Shown here in pieces: positions 12,671 through 24,357 of a DNA stretch of 64,000 nt. A model generated the notes under the pieces. The model did no database searches. It was not told the DNA's origin and saw nothing but the letters and a program-made list of their open reading frames with translations. The DNA comes from Daphnia pulex (Eukaryota; Arthropoda; Branchiopoda; Diplostraca; Daphniidae). Each line of letters opens with the position of its first letter. The first letter of the stretch is position 1. The stretch lies in NCBI RefSeq assembly GCF_021134715.1, contig NC_060021.1, forward strand, positions 9,084,501-9,148,500, in the 5' to 3' direction. The translations under genes were made by a program, and so were the position numbers.

Positions 12671-13799
12671 ATTAGATAATTGTGTTGAGTGGTTGTCAAA
12701 AGTTTTCCTATTTTTCCATGAAAATTACCGATGAATTCATAAGTAAATTCAAGTTCGTTTCTGTGCAAATTGTTTGTGATGTGGTTTATTCCGTATGTGT
12801 GCTGGATTAAATTCAAAATTCCTCAATCTAACCTGTAGGAAGGAACTGGAAAGGAAACAGTAGCATACAAGTTGCCTACCATCACTAACACCAACTCTTT
12901 TATTAAAAATCTTCGTTCTGCTGAATGCATCATGCAGTTAATACAGGTAAAAACCAAAAATGTCAGTCAAAATTTTTTTAAATACTTGTTCCCAGACTTA
13001 GTTAATATTCGTCTAATTATCAGCATTTTCTATTGATCTTGGTAGGTCACTACCCCAGTGTGGACATGTTTGTTTTTCTGAACATGTTTTTCAACAAATA
13101 ATTCATTGACATACAAGTATTCTTCTTTTGGTTTTAAACTGTTATTTGTTGTCATAGATTGTATTTTCTGTCATAGGGAAAACTATGAAAAATATCATAT
13201 CATCTTGGCCATGGGTAATCTACTAATCTTCAGGTTTATTGCAGCAGCTTAAGAGAAGAATATGAACAAATGCAGGGCAAATACCAACATGTGTTGTATT
13301 TTTCTGAATGTTAAACACAAGCAGTAGGTAGCCATTAACTTTAGTTTATCTGATTAATGTTGGAATATTTATTGACATATTTCCTTTAGATTCAACACGG
13401 CTAACTGTTTGATGCCAAAGTTGGTTGGAACTCAACTCACTGTACGTACTCTAACACAGATAACTGGTGCTGTTGCCTTTCAGCCACAGGCAGGAAAATC
13501 ATTCTTTTCTTCAGAAAATTGTAAGTTTAATTTTTTGTCTTGACCCCCCCCCCCAACACTTTCTGTTAATATTATAGATTTTTATGTTGAAAGAGTTACA
13601 AAGTGTGAAAAGCTAACTAAAAACTTTGTGTATTTGTGTCATAGGGAAAGCTGCTGGAGTAATCTGGTGTTCATGCTCATTTGATACTTTCGTGCCAGCT
13701 AGTGAAAGCCGAAAGGCATGTCAATTCAATTGAGTTGCTCCGTGCTGTCTCGAAGCAAGCAATCCAGCCGTTGCGTTCAGTCATTTGGAACAGGAATCT
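12671..13799. other. Spacer between the palindrome arms
   Basis: Unique sequence of about 1.1 kb not mirrored in the arms. It contains a run of C at about 13544-13553 and several exon-like open segments with splice signals: 12718-12792, 12839-12946, about 13391-13519 and about 13579-13683. No known family was recognised. Confidence 0.5.
12718..12946 (+). CDS. Putative two-exon start of an unrecognised gene in the palindrome spacer
   Basis: ATG 12718-12720 opens a 25-codon segment (starting MKITDEFISKFKF) ending at a GTATGT donor at 12793. TGTAG precedes 12839, from which 36 codons run in matching phase 0 (EGTGKETVAYKLPTIT onward) to a CAG|GTAAAA donor at 12947. Further exon-like open stretches follow at 13391-13519 and 13579-13683, but the phases between them could not all be reconciled. 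It may be a remnant of a gene split or captured by the inverted duplication. Function unknown. Confidence 0.3.
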
Positions 13800-15277
13800 A
13801 ATGGCTGTCAATAGGTGGCTGTGAATAAGTGACTGAAATAATGTCCACCAGGTAGCGGGAGTGTCTTCAGGGACGCTAAGCGGCCATTTTGATCCAAGAC
13901 GCAGCAGAGATGGGTTGTTGGTTGTGACGTTTCTCACGATGAAAATTAAAAGGTATTTATTGTTAATTTCCTATTGCTATTGAATGTAAAATGTTGATGT
14001 GAAAATTTACAGGTGATTTAGCACGTAGAAACCAATTTTCCATATCATTCAACTCAGACTTGGAAGTGCCTGTACATTTCCGAAATGGCGTGCCTCGTGT
14101 ATCTCGCTGCCTGTTCTTAGGCGTACGTCTCATCACATGCAACAGAAAAAAGTAATTATTTTGATCAAATGTCTTGCTAAAGTACCACAGATTTAGTTAA
14201 CAGGACTAGAGAGTAGACCAATTTTCTCCGCTGATATAGAAAATTTGAATCAGATATCAAAGTTATTCTGTTGGTCTGCGTAGTTTTCTGTTACTCTTTG
14301 TATTCTTTTGTTATAATGAGTATGCATGTGTACAAATTTCTGTTTCTCGACAATAATTTTCTTTTCTTAAACAGGTATAACAAAACTTCTTCAACGCTGG
14401 TGGTTACCTTGTTGCAGCCAAATGGTGAAAGGTGTGACAAAGACAGATTGAGCCTTTGTATGCAGTATGCGGTTGCAGTGTAATCCAGAAGTTGCTGTGC
14501 TGTTGCAGCTGAGCTGTTCCATCTGGGTTCCTGACTTGAAAATTTTTGTGTTGTCGTTTTTATCCATGCCATGAAATTGCTCTGTGTTAACTGTGTGCTG
14601 ACTTAAAAGTTTGATGTGTTGTCTTTCGAGTTTTCATTCAATCATGCAGTATACGACTGAGGCAACTTGATCAATATCAGGTTTGACACAGTCGAGAACT
14701 GCTAGATTAAACAAGCTTTCTGCGCCAAACAAATAATAACTTGCATAAAACTTGCATCATGTTATTATCGCGGTAGAGAAAGCGACAGGCCCCCCCCCCT
14801 GGGGGCCACAGGAAAAATAAATGTATGTGAATATTATGAAAATAAATTTTGAATGCAATAAAATATTCGTATCAAATTTTTTCGCTATAAAAATTTTTTA
14901 AAACTTCGTGTAAGGGGAATTTTTTTAAATTTTTTTTCAAAAACAAAAGTCTGGACTTAGCAGAAATAATAGGTGTGGACTTTGATTTTTCAAAACAATA
15001 TTGGTTGTTGGACTTCGGATTTTAATGATAGAAAAACATTTATAAAAAAAAGTGAATAGTTTGAATATTATAGAAGTGTAAAACATGAGTTTGAATTTTT
15101 ATTGTTGTATCTTGCAAGATCAATTATTTGTAAGTTTACATAGCACTCAAAAATATTTTCTCACATCATGCAATCATCAGCAACAGGAAAGGTACTTGAG
15201 GAGAAAATAGAGACATGTACTTGTGATTTATCAATCAATCTTGTATTTCAGCAATCTTTCAACACATCCAGAGAAAT

Positions 15278-16258
15278 ACTTCAGAACTTCGGTGTAAAGG
15301 TCGGAGCAGCGTGAGTAGTGGTGGCATAATCGGGAGAATTGCAATAAATATGAACCTCAGTTTGGTAGTAGTTTGGAGCAGGGTAATACTTAAATTCCTC
15401 GATGTAGTAAACTAGGCAGCTTACGTGGTTGTGTAAAATGCGGCTTCTTCGGTGTAGCACTTGGGGGCTGCCGTGTTGTAGCTAGGTGTAACGTGGGTCG
15501 TGGTGAAGTAGGCAGCAGCGTCAGTGTAGTATTTCAGTTCAACGTAGCACGAAAGAGCAGCTTCGGTGTAGCAAGTCGGAACTGCGTCTTTCTTAGCCGC
15601 CTCAGTTGTGGTTGTGTTGATCGGGGCAGAGAAGTACTTTGCCGCTTCGGTGTAGTATTCGACCGTTTTGGTGGAGTAATGAGCGGGAGCCTTGGTGTAG
15701 CAGCTGGGAACAGAGTAGTATTTAGGAAAATCGGTGCAAATAGTAGCTGAGAACAGAGTAATACCTGGGAGCCTTGGTGTAGTAGAATGGGGCAGCATGC
15801 GTAGTCCTGCTCCGTCGTCTTGGTGGTGTAGTAACTCGGGGCAGAGTAATACTTCAGGGCGTCAGTGTAGTGGCTCGGGGCAGAGTAAGTTGTGGTATAA
15901 AACTCCGGTGCTTTAGTGGTGTAGTACTTGAAGACCTCGGTGCAGGAACTGGTCGTTGCCTAAGTTGTGTAGGAAGGCGGCGGCGTTGCGGTTTGGTTTC
16001 CGCCTTACCAAGGAGACATCGCTACACCAGCGGTCGATCCAACCATCAACGATACAACACCCAACAGGAGCACGACGCCATAGATGTCTAAACAGTAAAT
16101 AAATTTAAACATTAATATTAAATATTAACAGGCATATTAACAAATAGAAAAAAAACATAATTGATACAAAACTCATGTAAAAATAAGAATATTTACCCAT
16201 AATTGCGAATCGGTTACACGATGAGGAATGCAGTTGGTGACAGATGGGGCATTGCAGT
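15278..16258 (-). pseudogene. Tyr/Thr-rich secreted protein gene, copy B' (right arm), broken
   Basis: Mirror of copy B. Nearly every base agrees; one noticed change replaces an Asp by His within a repeat unit (near 15681). It carries the same early stop after the signal peptide and the same frame changes, so the defects predate the duplication or were copied by conversion. Confidence 0.6.
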
Positions 16259-16292
16259 TTGAGCGCGACTTTTTTTTTTTTTAGACGACTCC

Positions 16293-17331
16293 TTTTACGC
16301 ACAGTAATACTTCGGGACGTAGGTGTAGTAGCTCGGGGCAGCGTAGGTTGTAGTGTAGTACTTGAGCGCTTCAGTGTTGTAGTAATGCCGGGCCTCGGTG
16401 TAGCAGGCAGGAGCAGCATACATAGACGTGTAGAATTCCGGCGCCTTAAGTGATGTAGTACTCGGGAGACTCGGTGTAGTAACTAGGCAGCATACGTTGT
16501 TGTGTAATAGGCGGCTTCTTCGGTGTAGTACTTGGGGCCTGCGGTGTAGTGAACTGCATCATCGAGCATCAGTGTAGTATTTCTGTTCAACGTAGTACGA
16601 AAGAGCAGCTTCTGTGTAGTAAGTCGGGACAGCGTAATACTTGGCCGCCTCAGTTGTGGTTGTTTAGATCGGGGCAGAGTAGTACTTCGCCGCTTCGGTG
16701 TAGTATTCGACCGTTTCAGTGGAGTAATCAGCGGGAGCCTCGGTGTAGCAGCTGGGTACAAGGTAGTATTTAGGAAAATCGGTGCAATAAGTAGCTGAGA
16801 ACAGAGTAATACTTGGGAGCCTCGGTGTAGTAGGATGGGGCAGCATGCGTAGTCATGCTCCGTCGCCTTGGTGGTGTAGTAACTCGGGGAAGAGCGGCAG
16901 AGTAATATTTCAGGGCGTCAGTGTAGTGGCTCGGGGCAGCGTAAGTTGTGGTATAAAACTCCGGTCCTTTAGTGGTGTAGTACTTGAAGACCTCGGTGCA
17001 GGAACTGGTCGTTGCGTAAGTTGTGTAGGAAGGCGGCGGCGTTGCAGTTTGGTTTCCACCATACCAAGGAGACACCACTACACCAGCGGTCGACCCAGCC
17101 ATCAACGATACAACACCCAACAGCATACGACACCTTATTAACGAAACAGTAAACAAATTCAAACATTAAATACATGCACACATAAAGAAAAAAGTAGGAT
17201 TGATACCAATCTCAATGTAAAAACAACAGAATATTTACCCATGGGTGGTAACTGGCAATACGGTGAAGAAGGCAGATGGTGACAGATAGGGCACAGCAGT
17301 TGTTGCCGTGTCGGAGATGCTCACTCGACTG
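16293..17331 (-). pseudogene. Tyr/Thr-rich secreted protein gene, copy A' (right arm), broken
   Basis: Mirror of copy A, with a signal-peptide ATG at 17124-17126 and the same 118-codon frame ending at 16770. It uses a mirror-image TATA/Inr promoter, so copies A and A' are transcribed toward each other and toward the spacer. The sequence is indistinguishable from copy A over the part compared. The same frame changes are present. Confidence 0.6.
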
Positions 17332-17363
17332 ATGTCTCTGGCCTTTTCTCTCTCCTTTTTATA
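17328..17363 (-). promoter_or_regulatory. TATA box plus initiator of copy A', right arm
   Basis: Exact mirror of the promoter at 9095-9130: TATAAAAAG at 17355-17363 and TCAGT with its A at 17330. Confidence 0.7.
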
Positions 17364-19690
17364 CGATTTTTTGATCACCCTCACCTCTTAAGCCTAGCGG
17401 GTATTGTATCTGTTTGATAATGATGAAACACGTAGCTTTCTCACCCAACCTCTCCGCCGTCGCATGGTACGTTTTACATAATGATCTCCGTGACCTTCGA
17501 GACTGGCCTTTCCTTACCTTAGGTTGGCGTTGCTGGGGATGGGTCTACAACAACGAATATCAAAATGAATATCAAATGGCTGAGCCTTGCGGCTATTATA
17601 CCTGCTTGATAATGATGAAACACGTACCTTTCTCACCCAACCTCTACACCACCGCATTGACAGTTTTACACGTAATGTTCACCGTGACCTTCAAGCGCGA
17701 AGGACATGCAAACTGGCCGGCACGTCTGCAGCTTGAACTCTAAAATGGTAATTGAAAAATGATAAATAAACACTGCATCAGTTTGAACCTGTTGAAAATA
17801 TACCTAAATTTCATTTTAAACATTCTTAAGTAACGTAAGAGTGTACGACTCTTTAGCACACATACGTAGACTAAAATGTAAGCAATATACTAACCTACTT
17901 GATTTATCTTTAAAGTACATTATAAGTTTATAACCAACTCAGATTTCCTGTTCTCATCACATTTTTGTCTTGCAATAGACCCTCTCAAAGAAGCATCTTC
18001 ATGACACGGCAGCGATCACGTGGAGAAAGACAAAAGATCTTCGGCATGCTTTCACAAAATAAATTGAAGTAGATTAAAAAATGGATCGTTCGAAAAGTCA
18101 AAACTCTAACGATGAACTTACATGCCTTAGAATTGTTCACTTTCGATTAAGCCTGGTCGATGGCGTGGAAATACCTCATCACTTTTCAAAATCAAGCCGT
18201 GGCTAAATTTTCACCGTAAAACTCGACTGAAAAAAAAAAAAAGAAGTACAAACACAGAAGCAAACGTAACATCCGACATTGGGCAATGCGATATTTGTGG
18301 TAGAGCGAAAGTTTACATGGAAATGAATAGTAAACGTTGACTTACCTAAACTGATCATTCCGATTGCAAATGGCAAAGTATCTGGTTGCGAAGTCGGTAA
18401 CGACCCCAGCTGACATCAAACGCACTTCAACAACCACACAACTTCACCAGTCCAACTTCTACATCTGAAGATAAAGGCTGGTTCATGTGCCTTGTCTGCA
18501 ACCAGACGTTTCAGCACCTGGGCAACAGTGCTTGGACAGTGGATTGCTGAAAGGAAAACACCCAGTTGGTTAGGTAAACCTGCCAGTTATTCAGAATGCA
18601 TTTCTATTCCCCGTAGCATACTACAAGGCAACAGCAAATGTTAAGTAAATCTCAAAATGATGGTGAAGATGAAAAATTCTTTCCACACTACCCTATCTGA
18701 CAACAACATTATTATGTAACTGCCTAACTGGCTCATTGGATCCTCAGGTTTGGAAGCATTGGAATGTGACAGGTTGTCTGGGCTAAAAGCCCTACTAAAT
18801 AGATTCCTTCGTGAAAAGCTACCGGTGAGATAAATCTGGGACAGGTAAAAAATATATAACAACTTAACCTATGTTACTTGCACAAAATACATATTGGCTT
18901 TGCAACTGTTGCTCTGTATTTATGAAACGATAAAACGACGAAATGGTTTTTTACTGGAGATTATTCTATAGGTTTTTTAATATGCGACTTTTTATTAAGG
19001 TTATGATACGAGCACATAGATGCATTTTCTGAACGGTAATAGGATAATTGAATTTAATAATGACGGCTTTTATTTTCAAAACCCACACTTCAACTAAACA
19101 GGGAAGGGGGAACCAAGAAGACTAGAACTTAGAAGAAGTTAGATTAAGAGGCTAGCTTACTTCCACTACGCCACAACAACTAGCAAATCTGGCCGCCAGA
19201 TGTTCTCTTCACTCTTCAGTATCCTAGCCAGCAAGCCATTAACATTAATAAAACAATTTCAAAGACCAAATCCATAGACCAAATACATCAAGACTTCGGC
19301 TTACTAGGCCAATTTGATGGATGGACCAATTAAACAGATTTCTCATCCAATCTTATTTTTACTCCAGAAGTTAACCCCAAGTTCCAAAGTCTCTAGTGGG
19401 CTCTTAAGACGAGAAAGTGACTTGCAGCAGCTTTTTCATTCCTTTGGTACACTCGCAACACTTCGTTTGCGACTCGCAAGAAAGACCTAAATTTAAGAAT
19501 GATTAAACACAGAGTTCAAAGCTAGTATGTTATCAGTAGATAATAAACATAAATAAGTTAATTTGCGGGTACCTGGGCACAATCCCGTGGTAAGTGATTA
19601 CAGGTGTGTCGCAGCGGAAGTACTAGTACATGTATGGCAGCACCAGAGCCCGCCTCATCCTCCTGGTTATGACAGCGGGTGAGTGACACC

Positions 19691-20606
19691 GGCGGGCGTT
19701 GGTTAGTGGTTAGTTCGGGAAACGGTGTCACAGAAAAGAAAGGAGCCCAGATATGCATTTACCAACATATACATTGAATTTCAGCAATGTTTTCTCTGTT
19801 TCACTAAATGGATCAAGTCTATAGAACGGCGCCGAAGGATTAACCTGAAATGAGAATGTAGATTTCTTTAGAAGTCGATAATTTCCAAATAAGCTTGTTG
19901 CGACAACAATCATTACCTCAAATTAATCAATTTTAGATCGTCTTAAATGAAAAATCGTTGTAGTGGGCACCGCAACCTCTAGAGTGACAGTAAAGAATTT
20001 GATCTAATGAGGGCTTCAAAATCTGGAGTACGACATAATAGTGAAGTAAGACTCGCGGAACTATCAATTTCCAACAGGCACACAGTAACGACAAGCTGCT
20101 GCAACCTGCAATAGAACAGTAGAAAACCAGCAACACCGACTTCATCAGCTCAATTTGCCTGTACACCTTTCACCAGCTGGCAGCAAGAAACAAAACCATG
20201 AGCATTGTTCAGCTCAGATTCCATCTGGCTAATAAACCTTAATTCTAACATTTAAATAACTATCAAGATACAGACGAAAAAACAAAAAAAAAAAGACGCA
20301 GACGACAGGTGCTACAGCATGAACTGATTATTTCTTGTGTAACTTCACAAAAATAAAATCCTGGAACCAAACAATATGCATAGCATAACATGATAACAGA
20401 ACATTTTATATCCAATTCTAGTTTAAATGAACAAAAGAAGAAATGTAACACACATTATTATTCAAATGAATTAAATAAAACCCAAATTTAAGTCCCCTAC
20501 AACAGAACAAAAAATTTTAAAGATTATTTGCATGGGGAGTCTTCTAATGTAAGATAACCAAATTAATTGAGAAAGTTTGTCGCATTGAATCATTGAAAAC
20601 TTCATT
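19691..20606. other. Region between the palindrome and RNase H1
   Basis: No gene recognised. A short stretch near 20150-20190 (ACACCTTTCACCAGCTGGC) loosely resembles an arm-interior stretch near 12030, suggesting more degenerate relatives of the arm sequence here. The rest is AT-rich. Confidence 0.4.
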
Positions 20607-21597
20607 TTAATAGCTTTCAGCACCTATTTTAGCCAAGGAGTCGGCCTTGTTGTAGTGCGAGGGAACGTGAGACTAAAAAATCAGAATGAAATGAATTAAC
20701 TTTACTATCTACTGACTTTTCTAAACAAGATATGATACCCATTCAACACAATCGAAATCTCGAGTCCAAAAAAGAAGCTGTTCATATAGAGCTTTGTGTA
20801 CGACAGGTTGACCTTGGGACGTCCGCCAGCCATTACTCTGCCATGTGAAAATCCAATCGGTTATTGAATCGATCAAGTATTGAGAATCGGTGAAGATGAC
20901 AACACGTTGGACACCTGCCCGATTAATAATTGTTAACACAAAATCAAGAGAAACAAAAACATTAGCTGCTGTGTACCATAATTTCTCAAGAGCTCACATG
21001 CTCTGATGGCAGCTTTTATTTCAGCCACCTGATTGGTAGGATTTGAATGAATAAATTCATGTCTTCTTAATGGTTCACTTACATTCCTGCATTATAATAA
21101 TATTAACAATTAACCATATTATAATTATATTTCACAACATATTCTGCTACTTACAATGGATGGTTGTTTCCAAACCACACACCAATACCACCTCTCGCAC
21201 CCTGATTACCATTTCCAGGGCAGGCACCATCAATGTAGACAATTACATAACCATTGCGGTCAACTGTGAAGTCTAGAAAACAAATTGTTGTCAAAAATAG
21301 GTTTAGATGAATCAGCACAATGATTCACAAATAGACTGATTAACCTATTCATACACCATACACCCAGCAGAGAATATAAAACACACACATAAAAAAACAG
21401 GAAAAAGTACAAGGTCTAAATTTTAATTTTAAAACTGATCCATCAAAACTATGTACCAGCAGAAAAGTAAGAAAAATGTAATTAATGCACAAAACCCCAA
21501 AGACCTACGACGGTCTACTTTAATTTATTAATTCGTGAATGTCGTGAGAACGTGTTAGGAGGTAGTAAAATCGAAGAAATATATTACCTGGATACAT
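20607..21597 (-). CDS. RNaseH1: Ribonuclease H1, RNase H domain only
   Basis: Endonuclease that cuts the RNA strand of RNA-DNA hybrids. Five coding exons: 21588-21597 (ATG plus 7 nt), 21155-21272, 20977-21086, 20739-20914 and 20607-20672. They sum to 480 nt, giving 159 aa with consistent phases. Catalytic carboxylates are visible: D18 (YIDGACPGNGN), E65 (VAEIKAA), D89 (FTDSQ) and D149 (NKADSLAK). The protein is about the size of bacterial RNase HI. No hybrid-binding domain or clear mitochondrial presequence precedes it in this model, although an upstream non-coding or alternative exon cannot be excluded. The loop after the conserved His (HVPSHYNKAD) is shorter than the usual GHxGxxGNExAD form. 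Five exons and isolation argue for a host gene and not a retroelement domain. Relatives of the palindrome edge lie on both sides. Confidence 0.85.
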
Positions 21598-21915
21598 GTT
21601 TCGCGTAAAGACAAGATGATGTTTCTTGAAACACAGATTTTTTTAAACAGTCTTTCGACACTTAAGTTCAATGCGGAAAGATTCTGGTATTAAATTATTA
21701 ATGGTTTCGCCAGACTACGAAGTTTTGCTTCACGTGCTTCGTCTCGTGCCTTGTGCTACCATAGATAAGACGTCAAGACATGAAAGAAAATGGCGTCAGT
21801 CACTCACGAAACGACACTCCACAATTCCGCCATCTGGTTGACACATTTGACAGTTGAAAATGATCAAAGGCTATGAATAAAGCCATCTAGCGTTAGAAAA
21901 AGAAAACGTACAGGA

Positions 21916-22095
21916 ATACTTTGTTTGCGACTCGCGAGAAAGGGCCCAATTTAGAAATAACTACGCAGACACAGAGTATAAAGCAAGTAGGTTATCAGTA
22001 GATAATCTACGAAAATAAGTTAATTGCCGGGTACCTGGGCATAATCCCGTGGTGAGTGACTACAGGTGTGTCACAGCGGACGGAAGCGACCACTG
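21916..22095 (+). repeat. Third copy of the palindrome's outer edge
   Basis: Resembles about 19460-19625 in the same orientation, and 6860-7010 in reverse. Shared stretches include GTTTGCGACTCGC, TTATCAGTAGATAAT and GGTACCTGGGCA followed by AATCCCGTGGT. It is more diverged than the two arm edges are from each other, and ends near CAGCGGA. It lies on the far side of RNase H1, so that gene is bracketed by direct copies. Confidence 0.75.
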
Positions 22096-24349
22096 AAGTC
22101 GCCTAACTCGTCAGTGAAGTAAGACAAGTTGTGTAGCAGCATAAGAAGATGAAGATGAATACTGATGCAAGATGAAGCTGGATGAGCGAGGGTCGCCAAA
22201 TTCAAGGATGGAGCAGAAAGTTGGTGCAAGTCACTCTTCTATCATGGAAAAATTAAGGTGTGGTGGTTTACTAATGGTCGCCTTTTTCTTTATCCGATTA
22301 AAATAGTAAATACAACTTTTATTCACTGGGTTACAGACGTTATTCAGAATGTTGTAGGTTAATCAAATGTGACCATGTTTTCATCCGCCAACGTTCAAGA
22401 AAATTATCAGTAAAATATTTCTAACACTAATCATTGTAAACAAGCTAGGCATTAACGGAATACCCTAACTCCTTATGTGCAAACCCGAAGCAAAAAAAAA
22501 TAATCCTAAATGCCGCTCATTTACCACCGCTCGGGGTTGTCCACAAAATTCCAAACAGCGCGATTCAAATCTGAGATCTTTCCAAAAAATAAAAGAACCT
22601 TTTCTTCCACAAACCTGAACTTTGTAACTGAATCCAGGTATTTATTTATTTTTTCTCCCAAAGGGTTCCAGGTATGTGACTCTGACAGTTAAAAAAAAGA
22701 CGCGTGCCGTGTGCAGGGTCTCTGGAATATCCATTGGACGCCGTATTTTTTCAATGGCCAGCAGTTCGCCTTTTACTTTTATCGTAGAACTACTGTGTAC
22801 AGGGTTTCCTCACTTGTAAGTTTCTGTTGGGCTAGATAAGAAATATACCATAAGAGACTGACCAAAAAGCACTCATCACAACAGCACATGCATATAGTTT
22901 ATTGAGGGTCAATTTTTATGATACCCCAGAGTTACATTTATTGGCCATCCGAGCCCCTCCTGCGTCCTTGTGCTGGAAGAAGACCATCTGCCTTTTACTC
23001 TCCCTCGCAACTGGACAACGATTGCTATCTGTATTAGCCATTTACTTGATGACATTACAAGATATATCTACATAAATAATATCCGCATTTAGATGACGCA
23101 CCTATCCCGACTATACCCACACAGTCCAGAAAACAATCAACGGCCGTTTCAGATGCAATGTTTAACCCCCCACCAATATTTCCCTCTTGTCGTCGAAATG
23201 AATCATAAAATATGGGCGCCGGTTCGTGACCAGAAGTACTTCCACAATGTTTTTCAATATAGACTATGTAGACTCATTATTACAAGGGTCAGCAGTTGAA
23301 CACTTGACGGACTACCTGTTCCCCTGTGTGTGCGGAGTATTAAGACAAGGGTGGGTGGATACAGTTACTTTAGGCCTCTCATCCAGGTGTGGAGGGGGTA
23401 GTATTGGGATAGGCGTCACTCGGCGGTTATTCTTTTGTTTTCAAACCGACTCGATCGAGCCAAAAAAAAAAAAGGTCAAGTGCTTGCTTAGCGGTTATTT
23501 GAGAAGTATTAAAAAAGGCAAAAACAATAAGAAGAGTTGGTATATCGGTTTACCTGCCGACGCGTTTGGCACGGGATGATACCTCATTGACTCCTTGACC
23601 GGATACTATTAAGTTAAAGAGCCTTGTTCTTACACTCCCCTTCTATTTTCTATCTCAAACAGACATCGCAAACGTTTCTTTTTTTGTTTTTCCAAAAGGT
23701 GAAATTATCAAACAATTTTCGAGAGAGAGAGAAAAAAAGGAACTTTTCAGCTGCTGTTGGTTTCTTTGAACCAATCAGAGACAAGAGAGATGGGTACTAT
23801 TGATTGTTATCCTCCTGACGTGTGTACGTATAGCTATATAGCCTATATATACATCCATTTCTTTTTGGCGTTATTTTTTCTTCTTCCCTTTTCTTTTTTT
23901 TTTACGAGCTGGCCAAGTTTTAACAGAGTCCGCGCTCGCTTGACGTCTGTCTTTCTTTTCCGACCTTATATCCTACCTCACTTTTGCGCCGGACTTTCTC
24001 GCTTTGTTGTCAGTCGTAAATTACGGCCCTCGTTATACTCTAGAAACTGTACCACAGGCAGCAAACTTTCAACTCGTCAAGTTTCAATTCGATAAATTTA
24101 GAAATGAAATTTCAATTCCTTAAAAAATAAAGTATCAAGATTTGCGGATTAGCTGACTATTAAAGGCCTATTTAAGGGTGAGATTATGAGTGTAGTTTAT
24201 AGGCTTTATACTTTACTTTCACTGGTAATACTTTTGGCGAGTTGAAAAAAAAGAGAAAATAAAACTGTCAGTGACGGGAGATTATGAAGCTCAAGAGACC
24301 CACATGGGTGTCTATAATAGCTTTATCTACCCGTGCACCTAGATGTATG
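22096..24349. other. Intergenic, no gene recognised
   Basis: AT-rich sequence with short open frames. The longest runs to 23579 with an in-frame ATG near 23247, and has no recognisable domain. A GA-rich run lies near 23720-23740. Confidence 0.4.
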
Positions 24350-24357
24350 GTTATTTA

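Larger units (their letters stand above)
13800..19690 (-). repeat. Right arm of the giant inverted repeat
   Basis: Mirror image of 6795-12670 (see that entry). The near-identical core occupies about 14508-19198. The inner edge, about 13800-14500, aligns to 11950-12670 with many substitutions and small insertions. The outer edge, about 19200-19690, aligns to 6795-7260, again diverged. The outermost part recurs at 21916-22095, beyond the RNase H1 gene. Confidence 0.92.

Noticed and set aside
20721-20939. RNase H motif taken as part of a retroelement
   Set aside because: The domain is split by four introns with consistent phases, is complete at 159 aa, and has no neighbouring polymerase-like sequence. 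A host RNase H1 gene fits better.
23247-23579. About 110-codon plus-strand open frame
   Set aside because: No recognisable domain, an A-run within the frame, and no promoter or poly(A) support.
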